The position numbers were made by a program, and so were the translations under genes. This document shows positions 1 to 9,038 of a stretch of DNA of 64,000 nucleotides, piece by piece. This DNA is from Pseudomonadota bacterium (GTDB taxonomy: Bacteria; Pseudomonadota; Gammaproteobacteria; Burkholderiales; Burkholderiaceae_F): positions 1 to 64,000 of the forward strand of contig JAKAFN010000001.1 of the NCBI GenBank assembly GCA_021825945.1. Reading direction: 5' to 3'. Every line of letters starts with the position of its first letter. Position 1 is the first letter of the stretch. The notes beneath the pieces were generated by a model, which was not told where the DNA came from, did not search any database, and saw only the letters and a program-made list of their open reading frames with translations.

Positions 1-1060
1 ACACCAGCGCGTTGGCGTAGCTGTTCGGCAACTCCAGGTACGGCCGCAGCCGCCCGTCCTTGCGGAAGCGGATCCGCACTTTCCCGCGGTCCCCGGTGCA
101 TTCGATGTGGATGTCGGAGACCGAGTCTGCGTGCGCCTCGACGATCATCTGGTTGACGAGGCGCACGAGCGCGTTGTCGCTCTGCTCGATTGCCGCGGAA
201 TCGAGCGGCGCCTCGGGCTCGATCCGGTCGAGTTCCTCGGCCAATCTGCCGATGTCGATGGGAGGCGCCTCCGACTCCAGCCCCCGCCCGCTTCCGTGCA
301 TCTTGTCGCGTGGTCCCCGGCTGCTGCCGATCGGTTCGGGCCTGGCCGACGGGCGCGGAATTTCGCAGAAGTCCAGCGCGCCGACCACCGGTTCGGGGTT
401 GGCGCCGATGCGGGCGTATGCCGCGGGCAGGGCATCATCGATGTCTTGTTGGATCGCCAGCGCCGGCATGACCTTGCACTGGGATACGAATTCGAGTTCG
501 TCCAGGTCCGCACGCCGCGTGACGTCTTCGATGGCGATGGCCAGGCGTCCTTCGAGCATGGCGAGCGGCAGCACATGCAGCCGCCGCGCAACGGCGTACG
601 GGATGCGTTGTAGCGCATCCACGTCGACCGGAAACCGACGCACGTCGACGATGGGGTAGCCCATCTTGCGTGCGAGCGCCAAACGGAGATCGTCGCGCGA
701 AATCATCTTTTCGCGTACCAGCAACTCGCCCAGGGGGATGTTCCGGTCCGCATGCTGGGTGGCCAGCGCGGCATCGAGATGGGACTGGTCGATCAGTCCG
801 AGGGAAACCAGCACCTCCCCGAGTGGCGCCATCGGCATGCGCGACTGCGCCGAGAGGGCTTCGAACAACTCTTCCGCCGTGACGATCTGCCGGTGGACCA
901 GGATTTCGCCCAGCTTTTGACCACGCAGGGCATCCTGCAACGCAACCGCCTGTTCGATCTGATCGGCGGTGGCGGCCTTGTGCTCGATGAGGATCTGGCC
1001 GATCGGCTTGTTGCTGGAGGCTTCGTCCTGCAGTGCGGCGGGTTGACGGGAGGAGCGCAT
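1..1060 (-). CDS. GspE/PilB-family ATPase, N-terminal part, with tandem MshEN-type repeats (partial)
   Basis: N-terminal part of a type II secretion / type IV pilus assembly ATPase; the C-terminal motor lies beyond the left window edge. The visible ~353 residues begin with four motifs of the form P/L-G-x-x-L-(x)n-L-(x)n-Q/K whose key glycines fall at residues 21, 51, 81 and 111, an exact 30-residue period. This is the hallmark of MshEN c-di-GMP-binding domains. A GspE N-terminal domain follows (~115-205), then a linker, then the start of the ATPase core (N-x-L-V-R-L-V-N, D-I-H-I-E). The start is the only in-frame ATG before the repeats; a purine-rich stretch lies too far upstream to be a good ribosome site, so the start is uncertain. 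It follows zapD on the same strand, where yacG often sits in relatives. It is a second such ATPase beside pilB at 4.8-6.5 kb. Substrate system unknown. Confidence 0.85.
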   Translation of the reverse strand, partial: MRSSRQPAALQDEASSNKPIGQILIEHKAATADQIEQAVALQDALRGQKLGEILVHRQIVTAEELFEALSAQSRMPMAPLGEVLVSLGLIDQSHLDAALATQHADRNIPLGELLVREKMISRDDLRLALARKMGYPIVDVRRFPVDVDALQRIPYAVARRLHVLPLAMLEGRLAIAIEDVTRRADLDELEFVSQCKVMPALAIQQDIDDALPAAYARIGANPEPVVGALDFCEIPRPSARPEPIGSSRGPRDKMHGSGRGLESEAPPIDIGRLAEELDRIEPEAPLDSAAIEQSDNALVRLVNQMIVEAHADSVSDIHIECTGDRGKVRIRFRKDGRLRPYLELPNSYANALV

Positions 1061-1166
1061 CTCGGCGATCAGGGCATCGTGCTGAAGCGCCCATTCTCCC
1101 CTTGCCGCGATGTGGGAATCGCCGGATAAGGTCCGGCGGCCGCGCCGAAATTTGTCCGATCGGGCG

Positions 1167-1949
1167 CTACGACGCGCAAAGCGCCATGTCGAATTCGACG
1201 TCCTGCTCCAGGGCGCGCGGCTTGAAGTCTCCGTCTGCACGGGTGAACCGGACCCAGAGCGCATATTTGTTCGCGCTGACTTCCGGGATGGCGTCGCGGT
1301 CGCGCGCCACGCGCACTTGCATCAGCGCGTAACTCCGCCCCTGCAGCATCTGCTGGTAGCAGCCGGCCTGGGCAGTGAGGTGGGTATGGCGCGCGCTTTC
1401 GCGCAGCAGGCGCAGGATGATTGTGACCCCGGCGCGGAATGGTGCCAGGGGCTGGATCCAACCGCGCAGGTCTTCCATGCGCTTCGATGCGTCGCGGGAG
1501 AGCCAGGCGTGATACGAGGGCAGGTCGAACTCACAGGTGCCGCCCGGGATGATCGAGCGACTGCGAACGCTCATCAGCCACTCGTTGTCGCGCAGGTGCT
1601 GACCGGCTTTGCCGCTGAAGCCGTTGAGGTTCGTCTGGGTGGTTTCGAGGGCCACCAGCACCGATCGCAGGGCATCTTGCGCGACGTTGGGGTTGTCTCG
1701 CAGGGCGGCAAGCGATTGCCGATCCCGCTCCAACTCTTGCAGCAGTTCGCTCTTGATGTCGGACCGGGAGGTGACCTCGGCGATCTCGAAGAGGGTGAGC
1801 AGTGCCGAGTGGTGGCAATAGGGATGCGTCTGGGTCTGGAAATACTGGAGCTTGTCGAACAGGTCCTCCAGTCGCAACAAGGTCCGCACCCGTTCGTTGA
1901 AGGGGTACTCGTAGAGAACCAGGTCTTGCGGGGAGGGCGGCGCGTCCAT
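1167..1949 (-). CDS. zapD: Cell division protein ZapD
   Basis: FtsZ-associated protein that crosslinks FtsZ protofilaments at the division ring in the cytoplasm. The 260-residue product matches the usual ZapD length, opens with the family's Y-E-Y-P-F-N-E-R segment and is largely helical. It lies directly after coaE in the pilD-coaE-zapD order seen in beta- and gammaproteobacteria. The ATG at 1949 is chosen because family similarity begins about ten residues in; the frame stays open upstream without similarity. No yacG follows. Recognition is from the whole-protein pattern rather than one catalytic motif. Confidence 0.93.
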   Translation of the reverse strand: MDAPPSPQDLVLYEYPFNERVRTLLRLEDLFDKLQYFQTQTHPYCHHSALLTLFEIAEVTSRSDIKSELLQELERDRQSLAALRDNPNVAQDALRSVLVALETTQTNLNGFSGKAGQHLRDNEWLMSVRSRSIIPGGTCEFDLPSYHAWLSRDASKRMEDLRGWIQPLAPFRAGVTIILRLLRESARHTHLTAQAGCYQQMLQGRSYALMQVRVARDRDAIPEVSANKYALWVRFTRADGDFKPRALEQDVEFDMALCAS

Positions 1950-1972
1950 TCGACACGCAAGATAGCACAGCG

Positions 1973-2638
1973 TCAGGCAGGGTCGTCCCGGACACCGGAC
2001 GCGGACGCGACATAGGCGTCCCACAGGCACCCAACCCGCGCGTGCAGATCGGCGACGGTGCCGTCGTTGACGAGAATGTCGTCGGCGACTGCAAGGCGCT
2101 GCAGCCTCGGTGCTTGTGTGCCGATGATGGCCTCGACCTCGCCGCGGTGCAGGGTGCCACGCGCCAGGGTTCGTTCGATCTGCCGGTGGACGGGGCAATC
2201 GACGACCAGGGTCCGGTGCGGCGGCAGGGTGGCGCGCAGGATCCCCGATTCGACGAGCAGCGGGATGTCGAAGAGGAGTACGGCGACACCGCGGGACAGG
2301 AATTCGTCGGCGCGTGCGGTGGCGATGCGCGCAATCCATGGATGCAGGATGGCTTCGAGCCGACGGCGTTCGTCGGCATCGGCGAAAACCCGCGCGCGCA
2401 TGCGCGCGCGGTCCATCGCGCCATCCGCGCCGATCGCGCCCGGGCCGAAGGTCCGGACGACGTCCGGCAGGGCCGCCCCGCCCGGCGCGGTGAGTTCGCG
2501 GGAAATCGCATCGGCGTCGACCACGCCGGCGCCCCGGCGCGCGAATTCCGCGGCGGCCGTGGATTTGCCGCTGCCGATGCCGCCGGTGATCGCGACCCGC
2601 AATGCCGGATTGGATTGCGGCCGTGGCGCGGTGCTCAC
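1973..2638 (-). CDS. coaE: Dephospho-CoA kinase
   Basis: Catalyses the last step of coenzyme A synthesis, ATP-dependent phosphorylation of dephospho-CoA. The P-loop G-G-I-G-S-G-K-S is near residue 18, followed by D-A-D for substrate binding and a lid region rich in arginine. The product of 221 residues is normal for the family. The GTG start at 2638 overlaps the TGA of pilD by four bases (GTGA), which argues for translational coupling and against the longer upstream reading frame. Housekeeping gene carried in the pil cluster, as in many proteobacteria. Confidence 0.93.
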   Translation of the reverse strand: MSTAPRPQSNPALRVAITGGIGSGKSTAAAEFARRGAGVVDADAISRELTAPGGAALPDVVRTFGPGAIGADGAMDRARMRARVFADADERRRLEAILHPWIARIATARADEFLSRGVAVLLFDIPLLVESGILRATLPPHRTLVVDCPVHRQIERTLARGTLHRGEVEAIIGTQAPRLQRLAVADDILVNDGTVADLHARVGCLWDAYVASASGVRDDPA

Positions 2639-3480
2639 AGCGGCAATCCGATCCGGCCGGCAAGCGACGGGCCATAGAGGAGCGCGAGGAATCCGGCGAT
2701 GGCGAGATAAGGGCCGAACGGAATGGGGACGTTCCGCCCGCGCCGCGCAAGGAGGATCAAGCCGATTCCCACGACGGCTCCGGTCAGCGAGGACAGGAGC
2801 ATGATCGGCAGCAGCATCTTCCATCCCATCCAGGCGCCCAGCGCCGCAAGCAGCTTGAAGTCACCGTACCCCATGCCTTCGCGCCCGGTGGTCAGCTTGA
2901 ATGCCCAATAGATCGACCAAAGGCTCAGATACCCGACGCAGGCCCCGATCACCGCATCGGGAATCGGCGCGAAGACGCCGCGCAGATTGAGCAGCAGGCC
3001 GAGCCAGAGCAGCGGCAGTGTCAGCGTATCCGGCAGCAGCGTCGTTTCAGCGTCGATGGCCGCGGCGGCGATCAGGGTCCAGACCAGCAGCAGGGCGGAC
3101 GCGCCTTGCCAGCCCCAACCGAAATGGGTTGCGACCCACCACGACAGCAGGCTGGTGATCGCCTCGACGAGCGGGTATCGGGCGGAGATCGACTGGGTGC
3201 AGTACGCACAGCGCCCGCGCAGAAGGAGGTAGGAAACCAGCGGAATGTTGTGCCAGGCGCGGAGGGGCATGCCGCAGGCCGGGCAACGCGATGCCGGAAC
3301 CCAGAGGTTGAACGGCGGCTTCTCTTCGATCGGATTGCCGGTGAACTCGGCGGCTTGGGCGGCCCACTGCGCTTCGAGCATTCGCGGCAGGCGGTGGATC
3401 ACCACGTTCAGGAACGAACCGACGATGAGGCCGGTGATCGCGGCGCCGAGGGCGAAGAGGGTGTCGACTGGGAAGGGCAT
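2635..3480 (-). CDS. pilD: Prepilin peptidase / N-methyltransferase PilD
   Basis: Inner-membrane aspartic protease that cleaves the leader of type IV prepilins and pseudopilins and N-methylates the new terminus. The N-terminal domain carries two C-x-x-C pairs (C-P-A-C near residue 71, C-A-Y-C near 96), as in bifunctional PilD/GspO. The catalytic aspartates are in A-I-D-A-E-T near residue 138 and in the G-Y-G-D-F-K box near 204. About eight hydrophobic segments are visible and the 281-residue length is typical. It sits between pilC and coaE and may also serve a type II secretion system. Confidence 0.95.
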   Translation of the reverse strand: MPFPVDTLFALGAAITGLIVGSFLNVVIHRLPRMLEAQWAAQAAEFTGNPIEEKPPFNLWVPASRCPACGMPLRAWHNIPLVSYLLLRGRCAYCTQSISARYPLVEAITSLLSWWVATHFGWGWQGASALLLVWTLIAAAAIDAETTLLPDTLTLPLLWLGLLLNLRGVFAPIPDAVIGACVGYLSLWSIYWAFKLTTGREGMGYGDFKLLAALGAWMGWKMLLPIMLLSSLTGAVVGIGLILLARRGRNVPIPFGPYLAIAGFLALLYGPSLAGRIGLPL

Positions 3481-3548
3481 GCGCCGAAGCCGGACGAGAA
3501 TGGGGCGCCGGGGTCGGCGCCCCATTCCGCCGGTGAATGGGTGCGGGG

Positions 3549-4775
3549 TTAGACGACTTGGCCGAGCTTGAAGATCGGCAGATAGATCGCAACGACGATG
3601 CTGCCGATGATGAGGCCCAGGATGACCATGATCATCGGTTCCAGCAGGCTCGCCAGCGCATCCACCGTCTCGTCCACCTCCCGCTCGAAATATTCCGCGA
3701 CTTTGCTCAGCATCGCGTCCAGCGCCCCCGCCTCTTCGCCGATGGCGGTCATCTGCACGGCCATCGGCGGGAAAACCCCCGAGTTCTGCATCGCTTGCGC
3801 CAGGCTGGTGCCGGTACTCACTTCCGTCTGGATCTGCCGCGTCGCCTCCTTGAAGACGGCGTTGCCGGCGGCCGGTCCGACCGAGTCCAGTGCTTCGACC
3901 AGGGGAACGCCCGCCGAAAAGGTCGTTGCCAGCGTGCGGGTCCAGCGCGCGATCGATGACTTCTTCAGCAGCGGACCGATGACCGGCGGCCGCAGCAGCA
4001 TGCGATCGACGGCGACCTGCACCGCGGGGGATCGCTTCCATGCCTGGCGGAGGAAGTATCCGAATCCGAGGCTTCCGAACAGCAGGAGGTACCAGTATTT
4101 GACGAAGAAGTTGGACATCGCGATGACCATGAGGGTCGGCGCGGGCAGGTCGGCGCCGAAGCTCGTGAACACCTGCTTGAAAGAGGGTACGACCCAGATC
4201 ATGATGATCGAGACCACCAGGATGGCGACCAGGATGATGGTCACCGGGTAGAACATCGCCTTCTTGACCTTGCCTTTGATCGCGAGCGTTTTTTCCTGGT
4301 AGGTGGCGAGGCGGTCGAGCAGGGTGTCCAGAATCCCCGCCTGCTCTCCCGCCGCGACGAGGTTGCTATAGAGGGCGTCGAAGTACATCGGGTACTTCCG
4401 GAACGCCTGGTTCAGGCTGGTTCCGGTTTCGACGTCAGCCCGGATGTCGGAGAGCAGGCGTCCCACCGCCGGGTTGGCATGCCCCCGGGCGACGATGTCG
4501 AAACACTGCATCAGGGGAACCCCCGCCCGCATCATCGTGGCGAGCTGGCGCGTGAAGAGGCTGATGTCCTTTTCCGAAATCCGGCGTCCCCGCGGCAGCG
4601 ACTGTTTCTTGATTTTGGTGGCCAGGATCCCGCGGCGCCGCAGCGATGCCGCCACCACAGACTCGCCGCCTGCGCGCATCTCTCCCTTGACGATGCGACC
4701 GCTCTTGTCCCGTCCTTCCCACAGGAATATCGCTTCGCGAACCGCGTCTCGCCGGGTCATTACACCGGTAGCCAT
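3549..4775 (-). CDS. pilC: Type IV pilus inner-membrane platform protein PilC
   Basis: Platform protein of the type IV pilus machine, coupling the cytoplasmic ATPases to pilin insertion and removal. Two GspF/PilC repeats are visible, each with F-x-R-Q/T-L-A-T followed by a G-V-P-L motif (near residues 75-90 and 277-292). Three strongly hydrophobic membrane segments are visible (about 170-195, 220-240 and 380-400). At 408 residues it is full length. It starts 14 bases after pilB and precedes pilD, so the three genes are probably co-transcribed. Confidence 0.95.
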   Translation of the reverse strand: MATGVMTRRDAVREAIFLWEGRDKSGRIVKGEMRAGGESVVAASLRRRGILATKIKKQSLPRGRRISEKDISLFTRQLATMMRAGVPLMQCFDIVARGHANPAVGRLLSDIRADVETGTSLNQAFRKYPMYFDALYSNLVAAGEQAGILDTLLDRLATYQEKTLAIKGKVKKAMFYPVTIILVAILVVSIIMIWVVPSFKQVFTSFGADLPAPTLMVIAMSNFFVKYWYLLLFGSLGFGYFLRQAWKRSPAVQVAVDRMLLRPPVIGPLLKKSSIARWTRTLATTFSAGVPLVEALDSVGPAAGNAVFKEATRQIQTEVSTGTSLAQAMQNSGVFPPMAVQMTAIGEEAGALDAMLSKVAEYFEREVDETVDALASLLEPMIMVILGLIIGSIVVAIYLPIFKLGQVV

Positions 4776-4788
4776 GACACTCCCTCGT

Positions 4789-6531
4789 TCATTCGTTGGT
4801 GCATCCCAGCACTTCGTCGATGGTGGTGATCCCTTGTTTCACCTTGAGCAGGCCCGACTGCCGCAGGTCGCGCACGCCTTCTTGCTGCGCCTGGCGGGCG
4901 ATGTCCATCGAGTTGGCGCCGTGCAGGATGAGGTGCTGGATGGCTTCCGAGATCGGCATGATCTGGTAGATGCCGGTCCGGCCCTTGTACCCGCTGCCCT
5001 TGCAGCGTTCGCAGCCGACCGCGTGATACAGCGTCCAGGACCCGTCGAGGTCCGCCTCCGAAAAGCCGGCGGCGAGCAGTGCGTCCTTGTCGACCGGTGC
5101 GGGCTGTTTGCAGCTGCACAGGCGCCGGGCCAGACGCTGCGCCGTGATGAGGATGACCGAGGATGCGATGTTGAAGGCCGGGACGCCCATGTTGGCGAGC
5201 CGCACCAGGGTCGCCGGAGCATCGTTGGTGTGGAGCGTCGACATCACCATGTGGCCGGTCTGGGCGGCTTTGACGGCGATGTCCGCGGTCTCCAGGTCGC
5301 GGATCTCGCCGACCATGATGATGTCCGGATCCTGCCGCAGGAATGCGCGCATCGCATTGGCGAACGTGAGTCCGGCCTTTTCGTTGACGTTGACCTGATT
5401 GACGCCCGCAAGCTGGATTTCCGCCGGGTCTTCGGCGGTGGAAATGTTGACCCCCGGTTGGTTGAGGATGTTCAGGCAGGTATAGAGCGAGACCGTCTTC
5501 CCGCTGCCGGTCGGGCCGGTCACCAGGACCATGCCGTACGGGCGCCGGATGGCCTGCAGCATCAGTTCTTTCTGGTCGGGCTCATAGCCCAGCGCGTCGA
5601 TCCCCAGCTTGGCCTGCGAGGCGTCGAGGATCCGCATGACGATCTTTTCGCCGTAGAGCGTGGGCAGCGTGCTGACCCGGAAGTCCACCGCGCGCTGCCC
5701 CGAGAGGGCGAGCTTCATGCGGCCGTCCTGGGGAACACGCTTTTCCGAGATGTCCAGCCGCGAAACCACCTTTATGCGGGTCACCAGGCGTTCGCGGATC
5801 GCGAGCGGCGGTTGCGAGACTTCGCGCAGGATGCCGTCGACCCGGAAGCGGACCCGGTAGTACTTTTCGTAGGGTTCGAAGTGCAGGTCGGATGCCCCCT
5901 CGGCGATGGCATCGAGGAGCAACTTTTGCAGGAAGCGGACGACGGGCGCGTCGTCGACCTCGACCGTCGTGGAATCGTCGGCCTGCGGTTCCGCCGTGTT
6001 TTCGGCGAGCAGGTCATCGAAGCTGACGTCGTCATCGATCAGCTTCTCGATCACCTGCGACGCGGATTGCGCGTATTTTTCGATCAGGGGAAGTAGCTTG
6101 TCGTGTTCGACGACGACGATGTCGAGTGCGAGCTGCGTCTGAAACTTGACCTGATCCAGGGCCTGGGTGTTCGTCGGATCCGAAACGGCAACCGCAAGGC
6201 GGTTGCCGCGCTTTCGCAAGGCGAGGATGCGCAGGCCCGCGACGAGTTTCCGGTCGATCGTGTCCTTCGGCAGCTGATCGGCGTCGAGTGCCGAGAGGTC
6301 GAGCAGCGGGTGGCCGAAGGTATCGGCGGCGAACCGGGCGATGGTCGTCGGCGCAAGTCCGGTCACCTCCCGGGCGGCGACGAGTTCGTCGATGAACTGG
6401 GTATTGCTCTGGGTCGCCTTGCGTGCCAACGCCTCCGCCCGGTCCGGGCGGAGTTTTCCTTGCTGCACGAGCGCGCGCGCTAGGCCCGTGAGGGCGCCGG
6501 CTGCGGGGCTGAGCTGAGTGGCCGCGGACAT
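4789..6531 (-). CDS. pilB: Type IV pilus extension ATPase PilB
   Basis: Hexameric cytoplasmic ATPase that drives pilus extension. It has an N-terminal GspE/MshEN-like domain (about 15-170), the Walker A motif G-P-T-G-S-G-K-T near residue 343, Asp-box residues, and the Walker B region I-I-M-V-G-E-I-R-D near 405. A zinc-binding cysteine set (C-S-C-K, then C-E-R-C) near 475-515 is followed by G-R-T-G-I-Y. The 580-residue length fits PilB. It is first in the pilB-pilC-pilD order. No pilin gene is present in the window. The 123-bp gap upstream of its start contains an imperfect hairpin (about 6572-6600) without a T-run. Confidence 0.95.
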   Translation of the reverse strand: MSAATQLSPAAGALTGLARALVQQGKLRPDRAEALARKATQSNTQFIDELVAAREVTGLAPTTIARFAADTFGHPLLDLSALDADQLPKDTIDRKLVAGLRILALRKRGNRLAVAVSDPTNTQALDQVKFQTQLALDIVVVEHDKLLPLIEKYAQSASQVIEKLIDDDVSFDDLLAENTAEPQADDSTTVEVDDAPVVRFLQKLLLDAIAEGASDLHFEPYEKYYRVRFRVDGILREVSQPPLAIRERLVTRIKVVSRLDISEKRVPQDGRMKLALSGQRAVDFRVSTLPTLYGEKIVMRILDASQAKLGIDALGYEPDQKELMLQAIRRPYGMVLVTGPTGSGKTVSLYTCLNILNQPGVNISTAEDPAEIQLAGVNQVNVNEKAGLTFANAMRAFLRQDPDIIMVGEIRDLETADIAVKAAQTGHMVMSTLHTNDAPATLVRLANMGVPAFNIASSVILITAQRLARRLCSCKQPAPVDKDALLAAGFSEADLDGSWTLYHAVGCERCKGSGYKGRTGIYQIMPISEAIQHLILHGANSMDIARQAQQEGVRDLRQSGLLKVKQGITTIDEVLGCTNE

Positions 6532-6654
6532 GGGGTTCGGTGACGGAGTCTAGCGGTTGTTATAGCCCCGTTCCGCCAAAGGCGAACCGGGGAGATGGCC
6601 GCGCAAAGCCCGCAATTTAGCGGATTCGAGGTGGATTGCCGAGCCGCCGCCAAA

Positions 6655-7962
6655 TTACCGTTTTTCCGTCGCACCGGGCATCGCCGGAACGCGGATCAGC
6701 CGAACGCTGCGCACCGCCTGGTCGTGGGTCTGAAGAACCTCCGCCACGCACCCCGGAAACCGGACGCAGCAGGGCGCGTCGGGAATCTGTTCCAGGCGCT
6801 CCAGCAAGAGTCCGTTGAGCGTCTTGGGGCCGCCGAGCGGCAGGGAAATTCCCAGCCGTCGATTGAGCAGGCGCAGCGAGATGCTGCCGTCGACCATGGC
6901 ATCTCCGGATGGACTCCAGCGGACGGGCCCCGCAGCCAAACCCGGTCGCGGCGGCGCAATTTCTCCGATGATTTCCTCGACGATGTCATCGACCGTGACG
7001 AGCCCGAGCAGGTCGCCGTATTCGTCGACGACGAGGCCGAGGTGCTGCCGGTTTTCCTGGAACATCTGGAGCTGCTGGAGCAGCGAGGTTCCGGTCGGGA
7101 TCCAGTATGGCTCGGCGAGCAGGTCTCGGAGCTGATCCCGGGTCAGCGAGGCTGCGCCGGTGGCCAGGACCGGCAGGAGCTTGCGCAGGTTCAGGATCCC
7201 CTGGGTCCGGCTGATGTCGCCGTCGTATGCCGGCAGCTCGCCGTGGTAACTGGTCTTGATCTGCCCCAGCAACTCCCCGACCGGGCGGTCGAGATCCAGC
7301 CCGTCGATGTTCGCGCGCGGCGTCATGATGTCGTCCACCGTCAGCGACTCCAGGTCGAACACATTGAGCAGCATGCTGCGGTGTTGGTGGGGAATGAAGC
7401 TCGCACCTTCCAGGACCACCGTGCGCAGTTCTTCCGGGGATAGCCGAAGCCCGCCGTTGCCGGCCGCGGAGCCGGCGATGCGGAGCAGGCGCAGGATGGC
7501 CTGCACGAAGAGGTTGACGAACCAGACCGCAGGGGTCGCGATCTGCAGGATCGGGCGTAATACGACGCTCGTCGCGAGGGCGATCGGTTCCGGATAGGTC
7601 GCGCCGATGATTTTCGGGGTGATTTCCGAAAACACCAGAATGACGAACGCGATGATCACGGTCGCCGCGCCCAGGGCCCATTCCCGCAAGCCGAAATCGT
7701 AGATCGCGATCGCCGTGACCAGCGTGGTCGCGGCGGTGTTGGCGAGATTGTTGCCGATCAGGATGACGCTGAGCAGGCGATCGGTGCGGCCGAGCAGTGC
7801 CTGCGTGTGGCGGGCGAGGACGTTTCCTTGATGAACGAGATGCTGCAGCCGGATCCGGTTGATCGCCATCATCGCGGTTTCCGCGATCGAGAAGAAGGCG
7901 GAAACCAGCAGCAGCGAAACGAGCGCGAGAACGTGCGCCCATAAGGGAATATGCTCGGGCAT
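6655..7962 (-). CDS. CNNM/CorC-family membrane protein (DUF21, CBS pair, CorC_HlyC domain)
   Basis: Integral membrane protein of the HlyC/CorC (YfjD/CNNM) family, members of which are linked to Mg2+/Co2+ handling. An N-terminal DUF21 domain with four hydrophobic segments (about 8-170) contains F-F-S-I-A-E-T-A near residue 24. It is followed by two CBS motifs (around D-D-I-M-T-P-R near 215 and V-D-E-Y-G-D near 305) and a C-terminal CorC_HlyC domain (about 335-420). The length of 435 residues is standard. It lies upstream of pilB on the same strand, but a 123-bp gap makes co-transcription uncertain. The transported ion is inferred from the family only. Confidence 0.88.
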   Translation of the reverse strand: MPEHIPLWAHVLALVSLLLVSAFFSIAETAMMAINRIRLQHLVHQGNVLARHTQALLGRTDRLLSVILIGNNLANTAATTLVTAIAIYDFGLREWALGAATVIIAFVILVFSEITPKIIGATYPEPIALATSVVLRPILQIATPAVWFVNLFVQAILRLLRIAGSAAGNGGLRLSPEELRTVVLEGASFIPHQHRSMLLNVFDLESLTVDDIMTPRANIDGLDLDRPVGELLGQIKTSYHGELPAYDGDISRTQGILNLRKLLPVLATGAASLTRDQLRDLLAEPYWIPTGTSLLQQLQMFQENRQHLGLVVDEYGDLLGLVTVDDIVEEIIGEIAPPRPGLAAGPVRWSPSGDAMVDGSISLRLLNRRLGISLPLGGPKTLNGLLLERLEQIPDAPCCVRFPGCVAEVLQTHDQAVRSVRLIRVPAMPGATEKR

Positions 7963-8089
7963 CAGGATCCGGAGAGCGGTTGTCCCCCGGGGACGGGGGC
8001 GGCAGCCGCATTATGGCGTGACCGTGTTACGGGCGCAGGATATGATCCTCCGCAGATGGCGGTTTTCAGGGGGCCGTCGGTGCACGGGA

Positions 8090-8491
8090 ATGATCGGTAT
8101 GAATCTGCTCGGTTTCATGGCGGTGGGTGGCGGGGCGGCATTCGGCGCCTGGTTGCGCTGGTGGTTGGGTCTGCGCTTCAATCCGGTTTTCCCGACCGTG
8201 CCGCTGGGGACCCTGGTCGCCAATCTGCTCGGTGGGCTGCTGGTCGGGCTGGCCGTGGCGTTTTTCCATCGCCACCCCAATCTGGCGCCGGAGTGGCGCC
8301 TGTTCGCGATAACCGGGTTTCTGGGCGGACTGACGACGTTTTCGACGTTTTCCGCCGAAATCGTCACGCTGATCGGTCGCGGCGAGTTCGCCTGGGCGGC
8401 GGGGGCCATCGGCATGCACCTGGGCGGCTCGCTCCTGCTCGCGGGCGCGGGCTTTGCAATCGTCGCGGCGCTTGCGCGGGTCGCGCCCTGA
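8090..8491 (+). CDS. crcB: Fluoride exporter CrcB/Fluc
   Basis: Small dual-topology inner-membrane channel that exports fluoride. The 133-residue product has four hydrophobic helices, the conserved Asn in A-N-L-L-G-G near residue 46, and the signature [10 protein letters not shown] near 82. Two in-frame ATGs (8090, 8099) are possible; neither has a clear ribosome site. The gene is divergent from the CNNM-type gene and is followed 28 bases later by a DUF190 gene. I see no fluoride riboswitch upstream. Confidence 0.92.
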   Translation: MIGMNLLGFMAVGGGAAFGAWLRWWLGLRFNPVFPTVPLGTLVANLLGGLLVGLAVAFFHRHPNLAPEWRLFAITGFLGGLTTFSTFSAEIVTLIGRGEFAWAAGAIGMHLGGSLLLAGAGFAIVAALARVAP

Positions 8492-8519
8492 GCTGCATCG
8501 ACGAAAGGAGGTTGATCCT

Positions 8520-8843
8520 ATGCACGGTAGTTATCTCAAGTTCTATGTGCAGGAAAAGCGGCGCCTGCATGGCATTCTCGCGTATGAATGGTTGCTCGAG
8601 AACGCGCGCAAGCTCGGTATCCACGGCGGGTCGGCATTTCAGGCGATCGCCGGCTATGGTCGCAACGGCGTGTTGCACGAACAGCAGTTTCTCGAATTGG
8701 CGGGTGACGTGCCGGTCGAGGTCGGATTTGCCGTGACGGATGAGGAGGCGGACCGATTGTTGCAGCGGCTCCGCGACGAGAAGATTTCCGTGTTCTACGT
8801 GCGACTGCCGGTGGAGTTCGGCGTCACCGGGGAAGGTTCCTAG
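8520..8843 (+). CDS. DUF190-family protein, CrcB partner
   Basis: Small cytoplasmic protein (107 residues) of the DUF190 family, which has a PII-like fold and is often encoded next to crcB; its biochemical role is not established. The sequence begins with the typical Y-L-K-F-Y-V segment and contains Y-E-W-L and G-I-H-G-G-S-A-F-Q-A-I-A-G-Y-G (about 23-47). A strong ribosome-binding site, AAAGGAGG, lies eight to nine bases before the ATG, much better than that of crcB, suggesting the two are translated at different rates from one message. A role in fluoride tolerance is inferred from context. Confidence 0.88.
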   Translation: MHGSYLKFYVQEKRRLHGILAYEWLLENARKLGIHGGSAFQAIAGYGRNGVLHEQQFLELAGDVPVEVGFAVTDEEADRLLQRLRDEKISVFYVRLPVEFGVTGEGS

Positions 8844-8903
8844 GTGGGGGACACGTAGGGTCCGTCGTGACGGGACGGAAACGAGAAACGAAAAAACAAG
8901 CCG

Positions 8904-8980
<77 letters not shown>

Positions 8981-9038
8981 TCCGAACGATCGGGCCATTT
9001 CGCCGGCCGATCGGTCGTTCTCCGCGATGTACCGTTGC

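Noticed and set aside
7963..8089. Possible fluoride riboswitch upstream of crcB
   Set aside because: GATG-like and inverted segments occur, but the conserved pseudoknot core and CTGATG spacing of the crcB motif are absent.
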